NCBI GenBank assembly: GCA_003045895.1 | Contig: PZPC01000020.1 | Location: 1 to 64,000 of the forward strand | Length of the DNA stretch: 64,000 nt | Direction of reading: 5' to 3' | From: Bacteroidota bacterium | GTDB lineage: Bacteria > Bacteroidota > Bacteroidia > Chitinophagales > Saprospiraceae | Shown here: positions 43,137 to 51,533 of the stretch, in pieces | How the letters are laid out: the number at the start of each line of letters is the position of its first letter | How positions within the stretch are numbered: position 1 is the first letter of the stretch | The notes under the pieces: model-generated | What the model saw: only the letters and a program-made list of their open reading frames with translations | Database searches by the model: none | Told to the model about the DNA's origin: nothing | Position numbers and translations under genes: made by a program

Positions 43137-44537
43137 CTACTCTTCCAGCTTTGCCTTCACCCATTCGTGTTCCAGCATCATAGCTGCTGCTGGCAGTTGT
43201 GCAGCGAGGGCAGCTTTTCCTGCGCGATCCGCGGGTGGAAGTCGGGCCATTTTACGCACGAATTCGATAAAATTGCGGACTTGCTCCTTCAGCCTGGCTT
43301 TAGCTGCTACCTGGCGATAGATATAAATCCGGTAAGCTTCCAAAAAGGTGAGCAGCAATTCGATCTGGTCAGTTTCATAATAAATTTTAGCCAGCAGGTT
43401 CTTAGCGGCTACGGCCAACAAGTGATCGCGCAGATCCAACTGGTTAAGGATTAGCTGAGCCGTATCGTAATCCTGTTGGTAATAACGCAGATGGGCCAAA
43501 TTATACTGGTAGATGTTTTCCCTGAAATCCGGGGGCAAGGCACTCCGGTAGGTTTCCAGAAAATCCTGGGCCCAGGCCAGGCGCCCCGTACGCAACCCCA
43601 CCGTGATGAGGTTGTTGTAACGCCAGGGCACGAGGAAGCCGCCCTCCAGCAGTTCCCCGCGGGCGATCAGGTATTCGTTGAGTTCCAAAAAATGAGCGTA
43701 ATAGGCGGTATCATGAAATTGGGTAATCCGTTTGGTGCAATGGTTGAGCAGGCAAGCATAGATGTCCTGTCGCAGGCCTTCGGCGAGTTCGGTTTCGTGT
43801 GCCTGGAGCAGCTCCCGCAAGATCAGAAAAGTCGCCGGGTTTTCGGGATGTTCCAATAGGGTCAAGGTTTGCTCGTAAATACGAATTACCGGGTAGGCCT
43901 GAAAGTCGGCTTGTTTTGCCCATTGCTTGACTTCGGTAGCGAAAGCCAATTGATAGGGGATATTAAGCACCTGACGGGCATTGGTCATTTCCACCAGATA
44001 ATGCAACTTTTCGGCCAGGTAAGCCACGTCCAAGGCATCGGCCGCCGCCTGTAATTCCGGGCGGTGACCGCGGGTATAGGCCGCGCTGTGTCTTTCCTCC
44101 AGTTCGTAGTAGCTGTATTCCTGGCGGAGCAGCGACCAGTCGCAGGAAGGTGAATCCGTCAGTATGCTGCGGGCCTTGCGGGCCGCGGCAGCGAAGTGCT
44201 TGGGCAAATCCAGGTTGTGCCAGAGCTGCATCAGCCCCAGTTGTTGTTCGAGCGGATCGGCCAGCAGGGCATCCACCAGTAAACACTGTGCCAGAGCCTG
44301 TTGCAATTCGCTGCTGCGGTAGGCCAGCGCTTTTGTACTTATCCCCATTTTTTTGGCCACTTGTTTTTTGGCCAGGTCGGCGGAAGTAAACTCGGGTGCA
44401 TACGACACCAGGCATTGATAGAGTGGTATTAATTCCTTATTTTTAGCAGTAGCCAGGCACGGCAAAAGCTGCCCACAGCGGCTCAATTGCCGGGCATTGA
44501 GTTGCCGGAGCAGGGTCAATAGTTTGCTTTGCACCAT
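43137..44537 (-). CDS. Helical repeat protein, unknown function
   Basis: 466 aa from the ATG at 44537 (MVQSKLLTLLRQLNARQ); an earlier ATG would overlap the start of the divergent gene. Leucine/alanine/tyrosine-rich helical pairs throughout, with TPR-like stretches (YNLAHLRYYQQDYDTAQLIL, AKNLLAKIYYETDQIELLL). No signal peptide or membrane segment. I recall similar uncharacterised proteins from Saprospiraceae but cannot name a family. Shares an intergenic region with the dockerin-like secreted protein, transcribed divergently. Confidence 0.6.
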   Translation of the reverse strand: MVQSKLLTLLRQLNARQLSRCGQLLPCLATAKNKELIPLYQCLVSYAPEFTSADLAKKQVAKKMGISTKALAYRSSELQQALAQCLLVDALLADPLEQQLGLMQLWHNLDLPKHFAAAARKARSILTDSPSCDWSLLRQEYSYYELEERHSAAYTRGHRPELQAAADALDVAYLAEKLHYLVEMTNARQVLNIPYQLAFATEVKQWAKQADFQAYPVIRIYEQTLTLLEHPENPATFLILRELLQAHETELAEGLRQDIYACLLNHCTKRITQFHDTAYYAHFLELNEYLIARGELLEGGFLVPWRYNNLITVGLRTGRLAWAQDFLETYRSALPPDFRENIYQYNLAHLRYYQQDYDTAQLILNQLDLRDHLLAVAAKNLLAKIYYETDQIELLLTFLEAYRIYIYRQVAAKARLKEQVRNFIEFVRKMARLPPADRAGKAALAAQLPAAAMMLEHEWVKAKLEE

Positions 44538-44564
44538 TGGATACTTTTCTAATACCCTACAAAA

Positions 44565-45668
44565 ATGCAATATAAAATCCTATTTTTCTTAACCCTGCTG
44601 GGGATAAGCTTACTGCCAGCACAGGTCATGTTTCCCGGCGACCTCAACAACGATGGCCAGGCCAACTACATCGACTTGCTGCCCTTGGGGGTCGCTTACG
44701 GGCAGCTGGGACCACTGCGGCCAGCAGCCAACACAGCGTGGACCGAACAGGAAACCGAACTTTGGGGACTATCCTTACCGGTCAGTGGAGTCGACCTGGC
44801 CTTCGTGGATGCCGATGGCAATGGCCGCATCGACTCCCTGGATCTGGATGCTATCGCCCTGAATTATGACAGCCTGCAAGCCACCGCTTTCCCACCGCCC
44901 CTACCCTACCTGCTGACGGATACTTTCCGGGTTGAAAATCGCCCCACGTTGGTACTCACCTTCAACCGGACCACGGCGTTGCCTGGTGACACCGTGATTG
45001 GAACCATTGACCTGGTTATTCCAGATCCTACGGCCTTTCCGCCAACCAATCCGCCGCTGGCCATTGCCCTGACCTTGCGTTATGACCCCAGTCTTTTCAA
45101 CAATGATCATATCCGCATCGAACCTGATGTCACTGCCGGCGACCTGATGTACGTTGTCGCTACCGCAAATTCGGTGGACTTTGGTCGCTCACCGCCGGTG
45201 GGTAGTATCCAGTTGGCGGTCGCCGGAAGAGGCCAGGGTGCGCTGGCAGCCTCCCGAACCTTGGCAAAATTTACGATTATCATCGAAGATATGATCCTGC
45301 TGACGGCCTACCCGGAATTCACGATCGAGGAGACTTTGTTTATTACCCTTAACGAGCAAGTGATCGACTTGACCAGCTCCCTGGATTCTTTTTTGATTAC
45401 CAGCAACCAACCGGTAGCTGCGCCAGCAAATGATTGGCAAATCTACCCCAATCCTTGTCAAAGCTGGCTCCGGGGGGCGGGCCCCACTACTGGCCCGGCC
45501 GACCTACAGTTGATCAATGCCACCGGGCAATGCCTCGCTAAATACCATTTCCCCCGTGGCCGGGATTGGCAAATCGATTTGTCAGCCTGGCCTCCCGGAC
45601 TGTATTTCCTCCTTGCCGAACAACCAAATGGGCAGTGGATGCAACCCTTGAAATTGCTAAAAAATTAG
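44565..45668 (+). CDS. Secreted dockerin-like protein with T9SS sorting domain
   Basis: 367 aa. Signal peptide 1-19 (ILFFLTLLGISLLPAQ), then two calcium-binding dockerin-type loops, GDLNNDGQANYIDLLPLG (25-42) and FVDADGNGRIDSLDLDAIAL, a cohesin-like beta-sandwich region (about 125-280), and a C-terminal type IX sorting domain with WQIYPNPCQSWL, LINATGQCLAKY and WPPGLYFLL. It would be exported through the outer membrane and attached or released. The dockerin/cohesin-like pair within one chain suggests self-association on the surface; partner unknown. Confidence 0.78.
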   Translation: MQYKILFFLTLLGISLLPAQVMFPGDLNNDGQANYIDLLPLGVAYGQLGPLRPAANTAWTEQETELWGLSLPVSGVDLAFVDADGNGRIDSLDLDAIALNYDSLQATAFPPPLPYLLTDTFRVENRPTLVLTFNRTTALPGDTVIGTIDLVIPDPTAFPPTNPPLAIALTLRYDPSLFNNDHIRIEPDVTAGDLMYVVATANSVDFGRSPPVGSIQLAVAGRGQGALAASRTLAKFTIIIEDMILLTAYPEFTIEETLFITLNEQVIDLTSSLDSFLITSNQPVAAPANDWQIYPNPCQSWLRGAGPTTGPADLQLINATGQCLAKYHFPRGRDWQIDLSAWPPGLYFLLAEQPNGQWMQPLKLLKN

Positions 45669-45702
45669 TGGGTACCAAATCTCGGTAAGATTGGGCACCC
45701 AC
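45668..45702. terminator. Hairpin between convergent genes
   Basis: 13 of 15 bp paired: arms starting GTGGGTACC and ending GGGCACCCAC, inner AATCT/AGATT, loop CGGTA. It starts at the stop codon of the dockerin-like gene. Lacks a T-run. Confidence 0.5.
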
Positions 45703-45769
45703 AAAGCAGCTTTGATTCGTTGACAAATCCGGTGATCAGGGAAGGATCGCTTTTTTAACCAACACCTGT

Positions 45770-47308
45770 CTAATTCCCCAGCAGGTAGCCCAAACTCAGG
45801 CTGCCTCCGTAACGTTGGTGGTCGCCTTCGAGCCCCCACTGTGCGTTCAGGCCGCTGTAGATCCGACGGGGCAATGGCAACCGCAGTCCAGCCTGTAGGC
45901 CAATAGCTAAAGAAGTATTGTTGTTTTCTGCTACCTGCCAGCCGACCGTATTGATGCTGGCGGTCGTTTCCTGGTGGTAGCTTTGTACGCCTACCCAGGG
46001 ACCAACCAACCCCTGGAGCAGGCCATTGACAAAGCCGTACTGCACCCCGGCTTGCACCCCGTACAGGCGTTGCTCCAGCTGGTAATTCCCACTCATGGCT
46101 TTGCTTTCAGGTGAAGTAAAACGCACCAGGGTTACCGGAAAGATGGCCGTAGCCCGAGACTGCCCGGATTGTACCTGAAGGGTGACCTCCCAGCGGGGCG
46201 ACCAGGCGAATTGCGCTGCGAGTCCGTAGCGTTTCTCTATTCGGTAGTCGACGTTGGTAAAACCCGTAGGCGTCGAAAAGGGTCCAATCAAAATATCGCC
46301 GCCGTCAGCCAACTCCCGGAAGGCTTCCTGCAGCCCTGGATTCTTTTCCATGGATTGCAGGAGCCGTTCCAAGTCGGCAGCGGTAGCAAAAGCCGCCGCT
46401 TTTACGGGTGTATTAAAGCCGCCCACAAAACCACCCAGGTAGTAGTTCCGACTATCCTGACGGCGGGGAACCGCCCCTTCTTCGCGCTTTTCTTTTTCGC
46501 GGGCTTCACTGTCAGCCAGGGCCTTCTCCTTGAGGGCCTCCAGCTTTTCCTTCAACTTTTCCCAAAAAGGCTTCTTCCACAATTTTGAGTTGCGACCCCG
46601 CCAGCGCTCTTGCCGCCGTTTGAAATCATCGGCTGATTCGCCTTCCTCCCCCGTTTTACCGGGCTGCACCCAGGGCATTCTCCTGGCGCCATTCCGGATT
46701 CGGCGGCGGTATTCGCGTTCCGATTCACCATCCTTCTTTGCCGTATCAAGGCCACTTCTGCTGGCTTCTTCTTCGGCCATCTGATTCACAAAGCCTTCGG
46801 CTTCGTCCTCCCAATGTTTTGGCGCATCTCCGTAATCGTCCAAATCCTGATCCAGGTCTTCTTGCTCGGCAGCGCCCAAGTTTTTGGCACAGTCTTTTTG
46901 GTAGGTTTTTAGAAGCTCCAGCAACTCTTCCGAAAGTTTTTTCAGTGCCAGCAACTGGTCATAATAAGCGCTCTTGGCGTCATCCATAGCCTGTACCCTG
47001 CGATTGGTCTCTTCCACGACGTCGGTTCCATGTCCGGAACCCGTCACATAATCCTGATAGGCCTTTTCCGTGGCCGCAATGGCATCGTGCAGTTCGTCCA
47101 ACTTGCTCTTCGCTGCTCCTTCCGGTTTGTCGGTAATGGCCTTGATGGCAGCCTTCTTTGCCGCAATATCTGTCTTGAGCTTGGCGCAACTGACGTCTTC
47201 TTCCAGCGAAAATGACGTATTGTTGGTGGCAACTGCCGCGAAGGAAGGGGTAGTGAAACCCGACAAGACAACTACCAGTAGGGTGAATATTAATCCTGAC
47301 TTTTTCAT
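45770..47308 (-). CDS. Outer membrane beta-barrel protein with charged helical N-terminal half
   Basis: 512 aa. Signal peptide 1-24 (LIFTLLVVVLSGFTTPSFA). Residues 35-140 are a Lys/Ala/Glu coiled coil, residues 150-290 very charged and Trp/Arg-rich (EREYRRRIRNGARRMPW, KPFWEKLKEKLEALKEKAL). From about 300 the pattern alternates hydrophobic and polar with many aromatic and glycine residues (YYLGGFVGGFNTP, AGVQYGFVNGLLQGLVGPWV) and ends in SLSLGYLLGN, typical of an eight-stranded or similar outer-membrane barrel. The long helical part would sit in the periplasm. Function unknown. Confidence 0.7.
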   Translation of the reverse strand: MKKSGLIFTLLVVVLSGFTTPSFAAVATNNTSFSLEEDVSCAKLKTDIAAKKAAIKAITDKPEGAAKSKLDELHDAIAATEKAYQDYVTGSGHGTDVVEETNRRVQAMDDAKSAYYDQLLALKKLSEELLELLKTYQKDCAKNLGAAEQEDLDQDLDDYGDAPKHWEDEAEGFVNQMAEEEASRSGLDTAKKDGESEREYRRRIRNGARRMPWVQPGKTGEEGESADDFKRRQERWRGRNSKLWKKPFWEKLKEKLEALKEKALADSEAREKEKREEGAVPRRQDSRNYYLGGFVGGFNTPVKAAAFATAADLERLLQSMEKNPGLQEAFRELADGGDILIGPFSTPTGFTNVDYRIEKRYGLAAQFAWSPRWEVTLQVQSGQSRATAIFPVTLVRFTSPESKAMSGNYQLEQRLYGVQAGVQYGFVNGLLQGLVGPWVGVQSYHQETTASINTVGWQVAENNNTSLAIGLQAGLRLPLPRRIYSGLNAQWGLEGDHQRYGGSLSLGYLLGN

Positions 47309-47632
47309 AACCGTATTTTTTGTGATGAATAAATGTTCAGGACAAAATTCAGGACAAGTGCAGGGGCGCGCGCGTGCAAATGATCGAATTTTTCGGGCTA
47401 AAAATCAAGGTTAAAAAGATAAATACCAGGAAAATACAAACATAAACATCTGATTATTAGAAATTTAAACTCGTACACAAAAATATAATTTTCAGAAAAG
47501 CCAAGCAGCCAGGTACCCCAAAAACAGCTTTACCTACCTGCCCTAAACTTTTGATCGCGGAAGACTGAATCGTTTTTTCCTTATCCTTACCTTTACCGAC
47601 AAGTAATTCGACCATTTCAAATTAACTAATTT
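47309..47632. other. Non-coding gap, AT-rich
   Basis: 324 bp between two divergent genes. I see no gene or strong hairpin. A pure GC alternation GCGCGCGCG lies at about 47368. Candidate -7 elements on either strand are only partial matches (for example TATCTTTT on the minus strand). Confidence 0.6.
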
Positions 47633-48241
47633 ATGACTGGCCCTGATCCCAACACGACCTTCCCCTTGCCCCATTACAACCGGCTTTGTTTTCTCAAGAA
47701 TATTATTAAAAATCCCAATATTATTGTAGGTGATTATACTTATTACGATGATTTTGAGGATGTCCAACATTTTGAAAAAAACGTCAAATACCACTTCGAC
47801 TTCGTGGGCGACCAGCTAATAATTGGCAAGTTTTGCATGATTGCATCCGACGTTACCTTTATTATGAACGGTGCCAACCACCTGACCGATGCTGTCTCTA
47901 CCTATCCTTTCGCTATTTTCGGCAACGGGTGGGAAGATGCCATGGCGGGCAAAACCTATCCGACCAAAGGGAATACGCGGATTGGCAACGATGTCTGGAT
48001 CGGACACCAGGCCATGATTATGCCCGGTGTCACCATTGGGGATGGCGCCATTATTGCGACCAGCGCCGTGGTTACCAAAGATGTGTTGCCTTACAGCATT
48101 GTGGGTGGCAATCCGGCTCAACTGCTCAGGATGCGCTTTCCAGCGGCCAAAATTGAGCACCTCTTAAAACTACAATGGTGGGACTGGGAGCTGGAAAAAA
48201 TCACCGAAAACCTCCCCTATCTGACGGGGAATACCCTTTAA
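47633..48241 (+). CDS. Vat/CatB-like O-acetyltransferase (xenobiotic acetyltransferase)
   Basis: 202-aa left-handed beta-helix acetyltransferase of the hexapeptide family, group XAT, close in layout to streptogramin A acetyltransferases (Vat) and CatB. Likely catalytic His83 in FIMNGANHL, followed by the diagnostic [14 protein letters not shown] loop, hexapeptide turns ([31 protein letters not shown]) and C-terminal [11 protein letters not shown]. Uses acetyl-CoA to acetylate a hydroxyl. Whether it acts on an antibiotic cannot be told from sequence; chromosomal relatives often do. Its stop overlaps that of a broken AraC regulator. Confidence 0.87.
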   Translation: MTGPDPNTTFPLPHYNRLCFLKNIIKNPNIIVGDYTYYDDFEDVQHFEKNVKYHFDFVGDQLIIGKFCMIASDVTFIMNGANHLTDAVSTYPFAIFGNGWEDAMAGKTYPTKGNTRIGNDVWIGHQAMIMPGVTIGDGAIIATSAVVTKDVLPYSIVGGNPAQLLRMRFPAAKIEHLLKLQWWDWELEKITENLPYLTGNTL

Positions 48242-48932
48242 ACACCTACTGCGCCTCCCCGATAAGCCTGAGGGCTTTTGCCGGTCCAGCGTTTGAACGA
48301 CCGGGTAAACACACTGTTGTCGGCATACCCCAGTAAGTACGAAATTTCGCCAATAGTCAGGTCGGGACGTCTCAGGTAGCAGAGGGCAAAATCTTTGCGA
48401 AGGTCATCCAATAATTGTTTGTAGGTAGAATCGGCTGTTTTGAGTCGGCGTTGCAGGGTACGCAAACTCATGTTCAGGTGGGCAGCCACTTGTTCAATGG
48501 TGGGGAATGCGGGATCGACTAAGCTGACCACAACTTGCTTAACCATGATTGGGGATGTAGCCGCAGGGTGTAACATACCGCTTCTTCTTTCAATTCCAAG
48601 GGAAGTGTGCTACAGCCTAAATTGGCAAACTGACAACAGTATTCCAAGGCTTGCCGCACCGTTTGACTATTCTGTACGATCTGCACGATCAAGCCTGCAG
48701 CTGAAAGATTCAGGCTCTCGCCCATGTGTAACCCCAGGTATTCGTCTCCCGTGGTCAGAACGGCATGTTCCAACACCGTATTATAGGCCGTGTCAGTAAC
48801 CTGGCAAGCTTCCTCCTCCAATTCAATCACGGAATGACCACTTAATTGTATAAGAGTCTGGTAGTTGACGCCAAGCTTGGCCGCAAAATCAGCGATATTC
48901 AGTACAAATCGTCCATTAAATGCCATACTCAA
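48238..48932 (-). pseudogene. AraC family regulator with internal deletion and frameshift
   Basis: The N-terminal part (48519-48932) reads as the ligand domain of an OruR/ArgR-type AraC regulator: ADFAAKLGVNYQTLIQLSG, GLHMGESLNLSAAGLIVQIV, QALEYCCQFANLG; it ends in a nonsense tail LRLHPQSWLSKLWSA. The C-terminal part (from about 48545 down to 48238) is in another frame and gives the intact DNA-binding domain FPTIEQVAAHLNMSLRTLQR and IGEISYLLGYADNSVFTRSF. Together they give about 230 codons against about 330 in the family, so some 100 residues of the ligand domain are missing at the junction near 48540. The DNA-binding part alone might still be made from an internal start. Confidence 0.8.
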
Positions 48933-48950
48933 AGGTAAGTGTTTTTAAGA

Positions 48951-49017
48951 TTGGCAGCAAATGTCAATTACTTGGCATGGGCTGCCAAGCACCAAAGCTA
49001 GCCCACGTCTAAATTTG
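48951..49017 (+). promoter_or_regulatory. Operator-like repeats and -7 element before the SRPBCC gene
   Basis: TTGGCA at 48951 and 48972 are 21 bp apart, the half-site spacing of AraC-type proteins; CTTGGCA-TGGGC-TGCCAAG at 48971-48989 is also a perfect inverted repeat. TAAATTTG (TAnnTTTG) follows at 49010-49017, 27 bp before the ATG. It lies between the broken AraC gene and the SRPBCC gene, so these may be the regulator's old sites. Confidence 0.5.
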
Positions 49018-49043
49018 TAGCATCAATCAAACCTATAACAACG

Positions 49044-49484
49044 ATGAAAACTTTAAGCACTGAAATCGTAATTCCCGCCACCCCCGCAGCAGTATGGCAA
49101 ATCTTGATGGACCATGCTGCCTACCCGGAATGGAACCCATTTGTCAAAAAAATTACAGGGCAGCCACAAGTTGGACAAACCATCCAAATTTGTGTACAAC
49201 CCGCCGGGCAAAAACCTATGGAATTCCAACCCAAAGTATTGGTTAATCTTCCAGAGAAAGAATTTCGTTGGTTGGGTCATTTGTGGGTTAAGGGCCTTTT
49301 CGATGGGGAGCACTTTTTCCAACTAGAACCAGTAGGCGAAGGGCATACCCATCTCGTACACGGAGAAAAATTCACCGGTTTGTTCAGTAGTCTTATTGTG
49401 AAAATGATCGGCGCGGATACTTTAAAAAGTTTCCAGGCCATGAACCAGGCTCTGAACGACCGGGTAAAAAGCCAGGTCGGTTGA
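49044..49484 (+). CDS. SRPBCC (START-like) family protein
   Basis: 146 aa with the helix-grip fold of the SRPBCC superfamily: opening TEIVIPATPAAVWQILMDHA, AYPEWNPFVKKITGQPQVG, the conserved GEHFFQLEPVGEGHTHLVHG and a long C-terminal helix FQAMNQALNDRVKS. Such proteins bind hydrophobic ligands in a central cavity; no ligand can be named. Divergent from the broken AraC regulator, which probably once controlled it. Confidence 0.85.
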   Translation: MKTLSTEIVIPATPAAVWQILMDHAAYPEWNPFVKKITGQPQVGQTIQICVQPAGQKPMEFQPKVLVNLPEKEFRWLGHLWVKGLFDGEHFFQLEPVGEGHTHLVHGEKFTGLFSSLIVKMIGADTLKSFQAMNQALNDRVKSQVG

Positions 49485-49544
49485 TAAAGCCACCGGTTAT
49501 TTCCATTAGGTGCGCGCTGACGCCCAGCGTTGTGCCTGCTTCCG

Positions 49545-51434
49545 CTACTGCTTCATCAATGGCAGCCTGACCTGCGAGGGATAAGTCGCCGAATGATGTA
49601 CTTTGTTATGGGCTACCACGGGTTTGGATTCGCTAAAATTGGGACCACCCGTGTTGAGGTTGCGATCAAACCGCGGAAAGTTACTGCTGGAAATTTCCAC
49701 CCGAATCTGGTGGCCGGGGGCAAAGTAATTGCTGGTAGAAAGCGGTGTCAGCTCTACCTTGTACACTTTACCTTGCTCCATAAACACTTCCTTGTCATAG
49801 CCCTCGCGGTAACGCACGCGCTGGATGGTTTCGTCCAGGTTGTAAGCCCGCCCATCGGGATAAACATCAATGAGTTTGAGGGTGAAGTCGGTGTCCTTGG
49901 CGTCGGAACTTACGTAGAGGGTACATTCGATGGAACCGGTCATTTCTACCCCTTCCGTCAACGGTGGGGTGCTGTAGACCAGGATATCGTTGCGTGCTTC
50001 CATCTCCCGCTGATCGCGGGCGCCGCCCTGGATGGCATTGCCAATACAGCAAACATTGCCGCCATAGGAGGTCACCGGATTGAGGGGGTCATAGGTAAAC
50101 CCATCGGGGTTATCGGCTGCGCCGGGCTTGGTTGTCGTCAGCATGCCATCACCGTAGAGGCTATTGGCCCGGCCACTGCTATTGAGGAAGAAAGTCGTCA
50201 GTTGGGCCGCGGCGGGTGGCCATTGCCCGGCGGTCTGCCACTTGTTGCTACCCATGGTATAATACTGTACCCTGGGCGTTTTTTCCTTGATCCCGTTATC
50301 TTCCCCCTTGAGCCAGAAGTCGAACCAGCCATAGATCAGGGCATCGTAATCGTAGCGGGCATCTCCTACGGAGCGTTCGCCGACGATGGTGTTCTCGGTA
50401 GCGCGGGTGTAGGCGCAGTGCAGGGTTGGGGCAATGAACAGGTACTGGTTATCGGCCACCTCCGGGCTGGGGGCATTGTTGCGCACGTGGTTGAAGAGTG
50501 CCAGATTGGGGCTGATCGACACATCGTACCAACTGCAAAACCAGATGCTCGGGATGCTGAGCGTCATATCATCGTGGTACAATCCGCCCTGGAACCAGGC
50601 CGGATCGTTGGGTTGGCGCTGGATCATGTTTTCGTAGATCCCCTGGGGCCCATGGGCATTTTTGATGATGTCTGCTACGGGCAGGGTGCGCAGCCCTTCT
50701 GACCAGTCTACGCTGGGGTATTCCGGCTGCATGTCGTAAAACCGCTGGAGGCGAAGCAAGTCTTCCGTTTTAATTCCTTTGGGCAGGCGGGGGGCCATAG
50801 GGTCGTGTTGCACACTGTACAACCAGGAGGTAAAGAGCATCTGTTGCGCACCGCCGCGGTACCAGTTGCCCTGTTCGTAAAAGTTACCTACGCGACCAAC
50901 ACCGGCACCGTAGCCCATGGGAATCATTGCCGCGTGAGCCGGATGATCAAGCGCTGCGACGGCCATTTGCCATTCGGCGGTGGAGGAGCACCCGTAGGTA
51001 CCAATTTTTCCATTGCTCCAGGACTGGTCTTTCATCCAGCTAAAGGCATCGTAGCCATCGGTGAGCGGAACGCCCAGAATATCCCATTCGCCTTCGGAGA
51101 AATAACGGCCACGTTCATTTTGAACCACGTAGGCATAGCCGCGCTTAACGGCTTCGTAGGCCTGGTCGTAGCCGCGGGTACGCTCCTCCCCGTCTCCCCA
51201 ACCATTAAAATTATAAGGCGTACGGGAAAAGATGATCGGCACCGGCGCATCCGTTTTGGGGCGGTAAATATCCGTGGCCAAACGGACGCCATCGCGCATC
51301 GGCATCATGACCTTTTGTTCGATGTGGGCGATTTCGGCTAACCGTAGATAACTAGCTGATTCTTGTGCAATTAAAAAACTGGTCAGCACCAGAGCAACCA
51401 TTAGTAATACGTGGCGAAGATGGGTAGGGAACAT
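49545..51434 (-). CDS. S15/CocE family hydrolase, secreted
   Basis: A 629-aa serine hydrolase of the X-Pro dipeptidyl-peptidase/CocE-NonD group. Signal peptide 1-24 ([17 protein letters not shown]). The alpha/beta hydrolase part (about 35-390) has [30 protein letters not shown] and the nucleophile Ser150 in [12 protein letters not shown]; the C-terminal jelly-roll domain (about 400-629) has [19 protein letters not shown] and [18 protein letters not shown]. Usual substrates are N-terminal Xaa-Pro peptides, esters or beta-lactam amides. The SYxG that often follows the nucleophile is replaced by SSTA. Periplasmic, alone on its strand. Confidence 0.9.
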   Translation of the reverse strand: MFPTHLRHVLLMVALVLTSFLIAQESASYLRLAEIAHIEQKVMMPMRDGVRLATDIYRPKTDAPVPIIFSRTPYNFNGWGDGEERTRGYDQAYEAVKRGYAYVVQNERGRYFSEGEWDILGVPLTDGYDAFSWMKDQSWSNGKIGTYGCSSTAEWQMAVAALDHPAHAAMIPMGYGAGVGRVGNFYEQGNWYRGGAQQMLFTSWLYSVQHDPMAPRLPKGIKTEDLLRLQRFYDMQPEYPSVDWSEGLRTLPVADIIKNAHGPQGIYENMIQRQPNDPAWFQGGLYHDDMTLSIPSIWFCSWYDVSISPNLALFNHVRNNAPSPEVADNQYLFIAPTLHCAYTRATENTIVGERSVGDARYDYDALIYGWFDFWLKGEDNGIKEKTPRVQYYTMGSNKWQTAGQWPPAAAQLTTFFLNSSGRANSLYGDGMLTTTKPGAADNPDGFTYDPLNPVTSYGGNVCCIGNAIQGGARDQREMEARNDILVYSTPPLTEGVEMTGSIECTLYVSSDAKDTDFTLKLIDVYPDGRAYNLDETIQRVRYREGYDKEVFMEQGKVYKVELTPLSTSNYFAPGHQIRVEISSSNFPRFDRNLNTGGPNFSESKPVVAHNKVHHSATYPSQVRLPLMKQ

Positions 51435-51533
51435 GCGTTTTGTTTTTTTTCAAATCCAAGTTACGGATTGATTCCTAATTCCCACCAGTTGGCCACAAAA
51501 AAACCAGCGAGAGGCCCCGATGATCTTCCCCTT

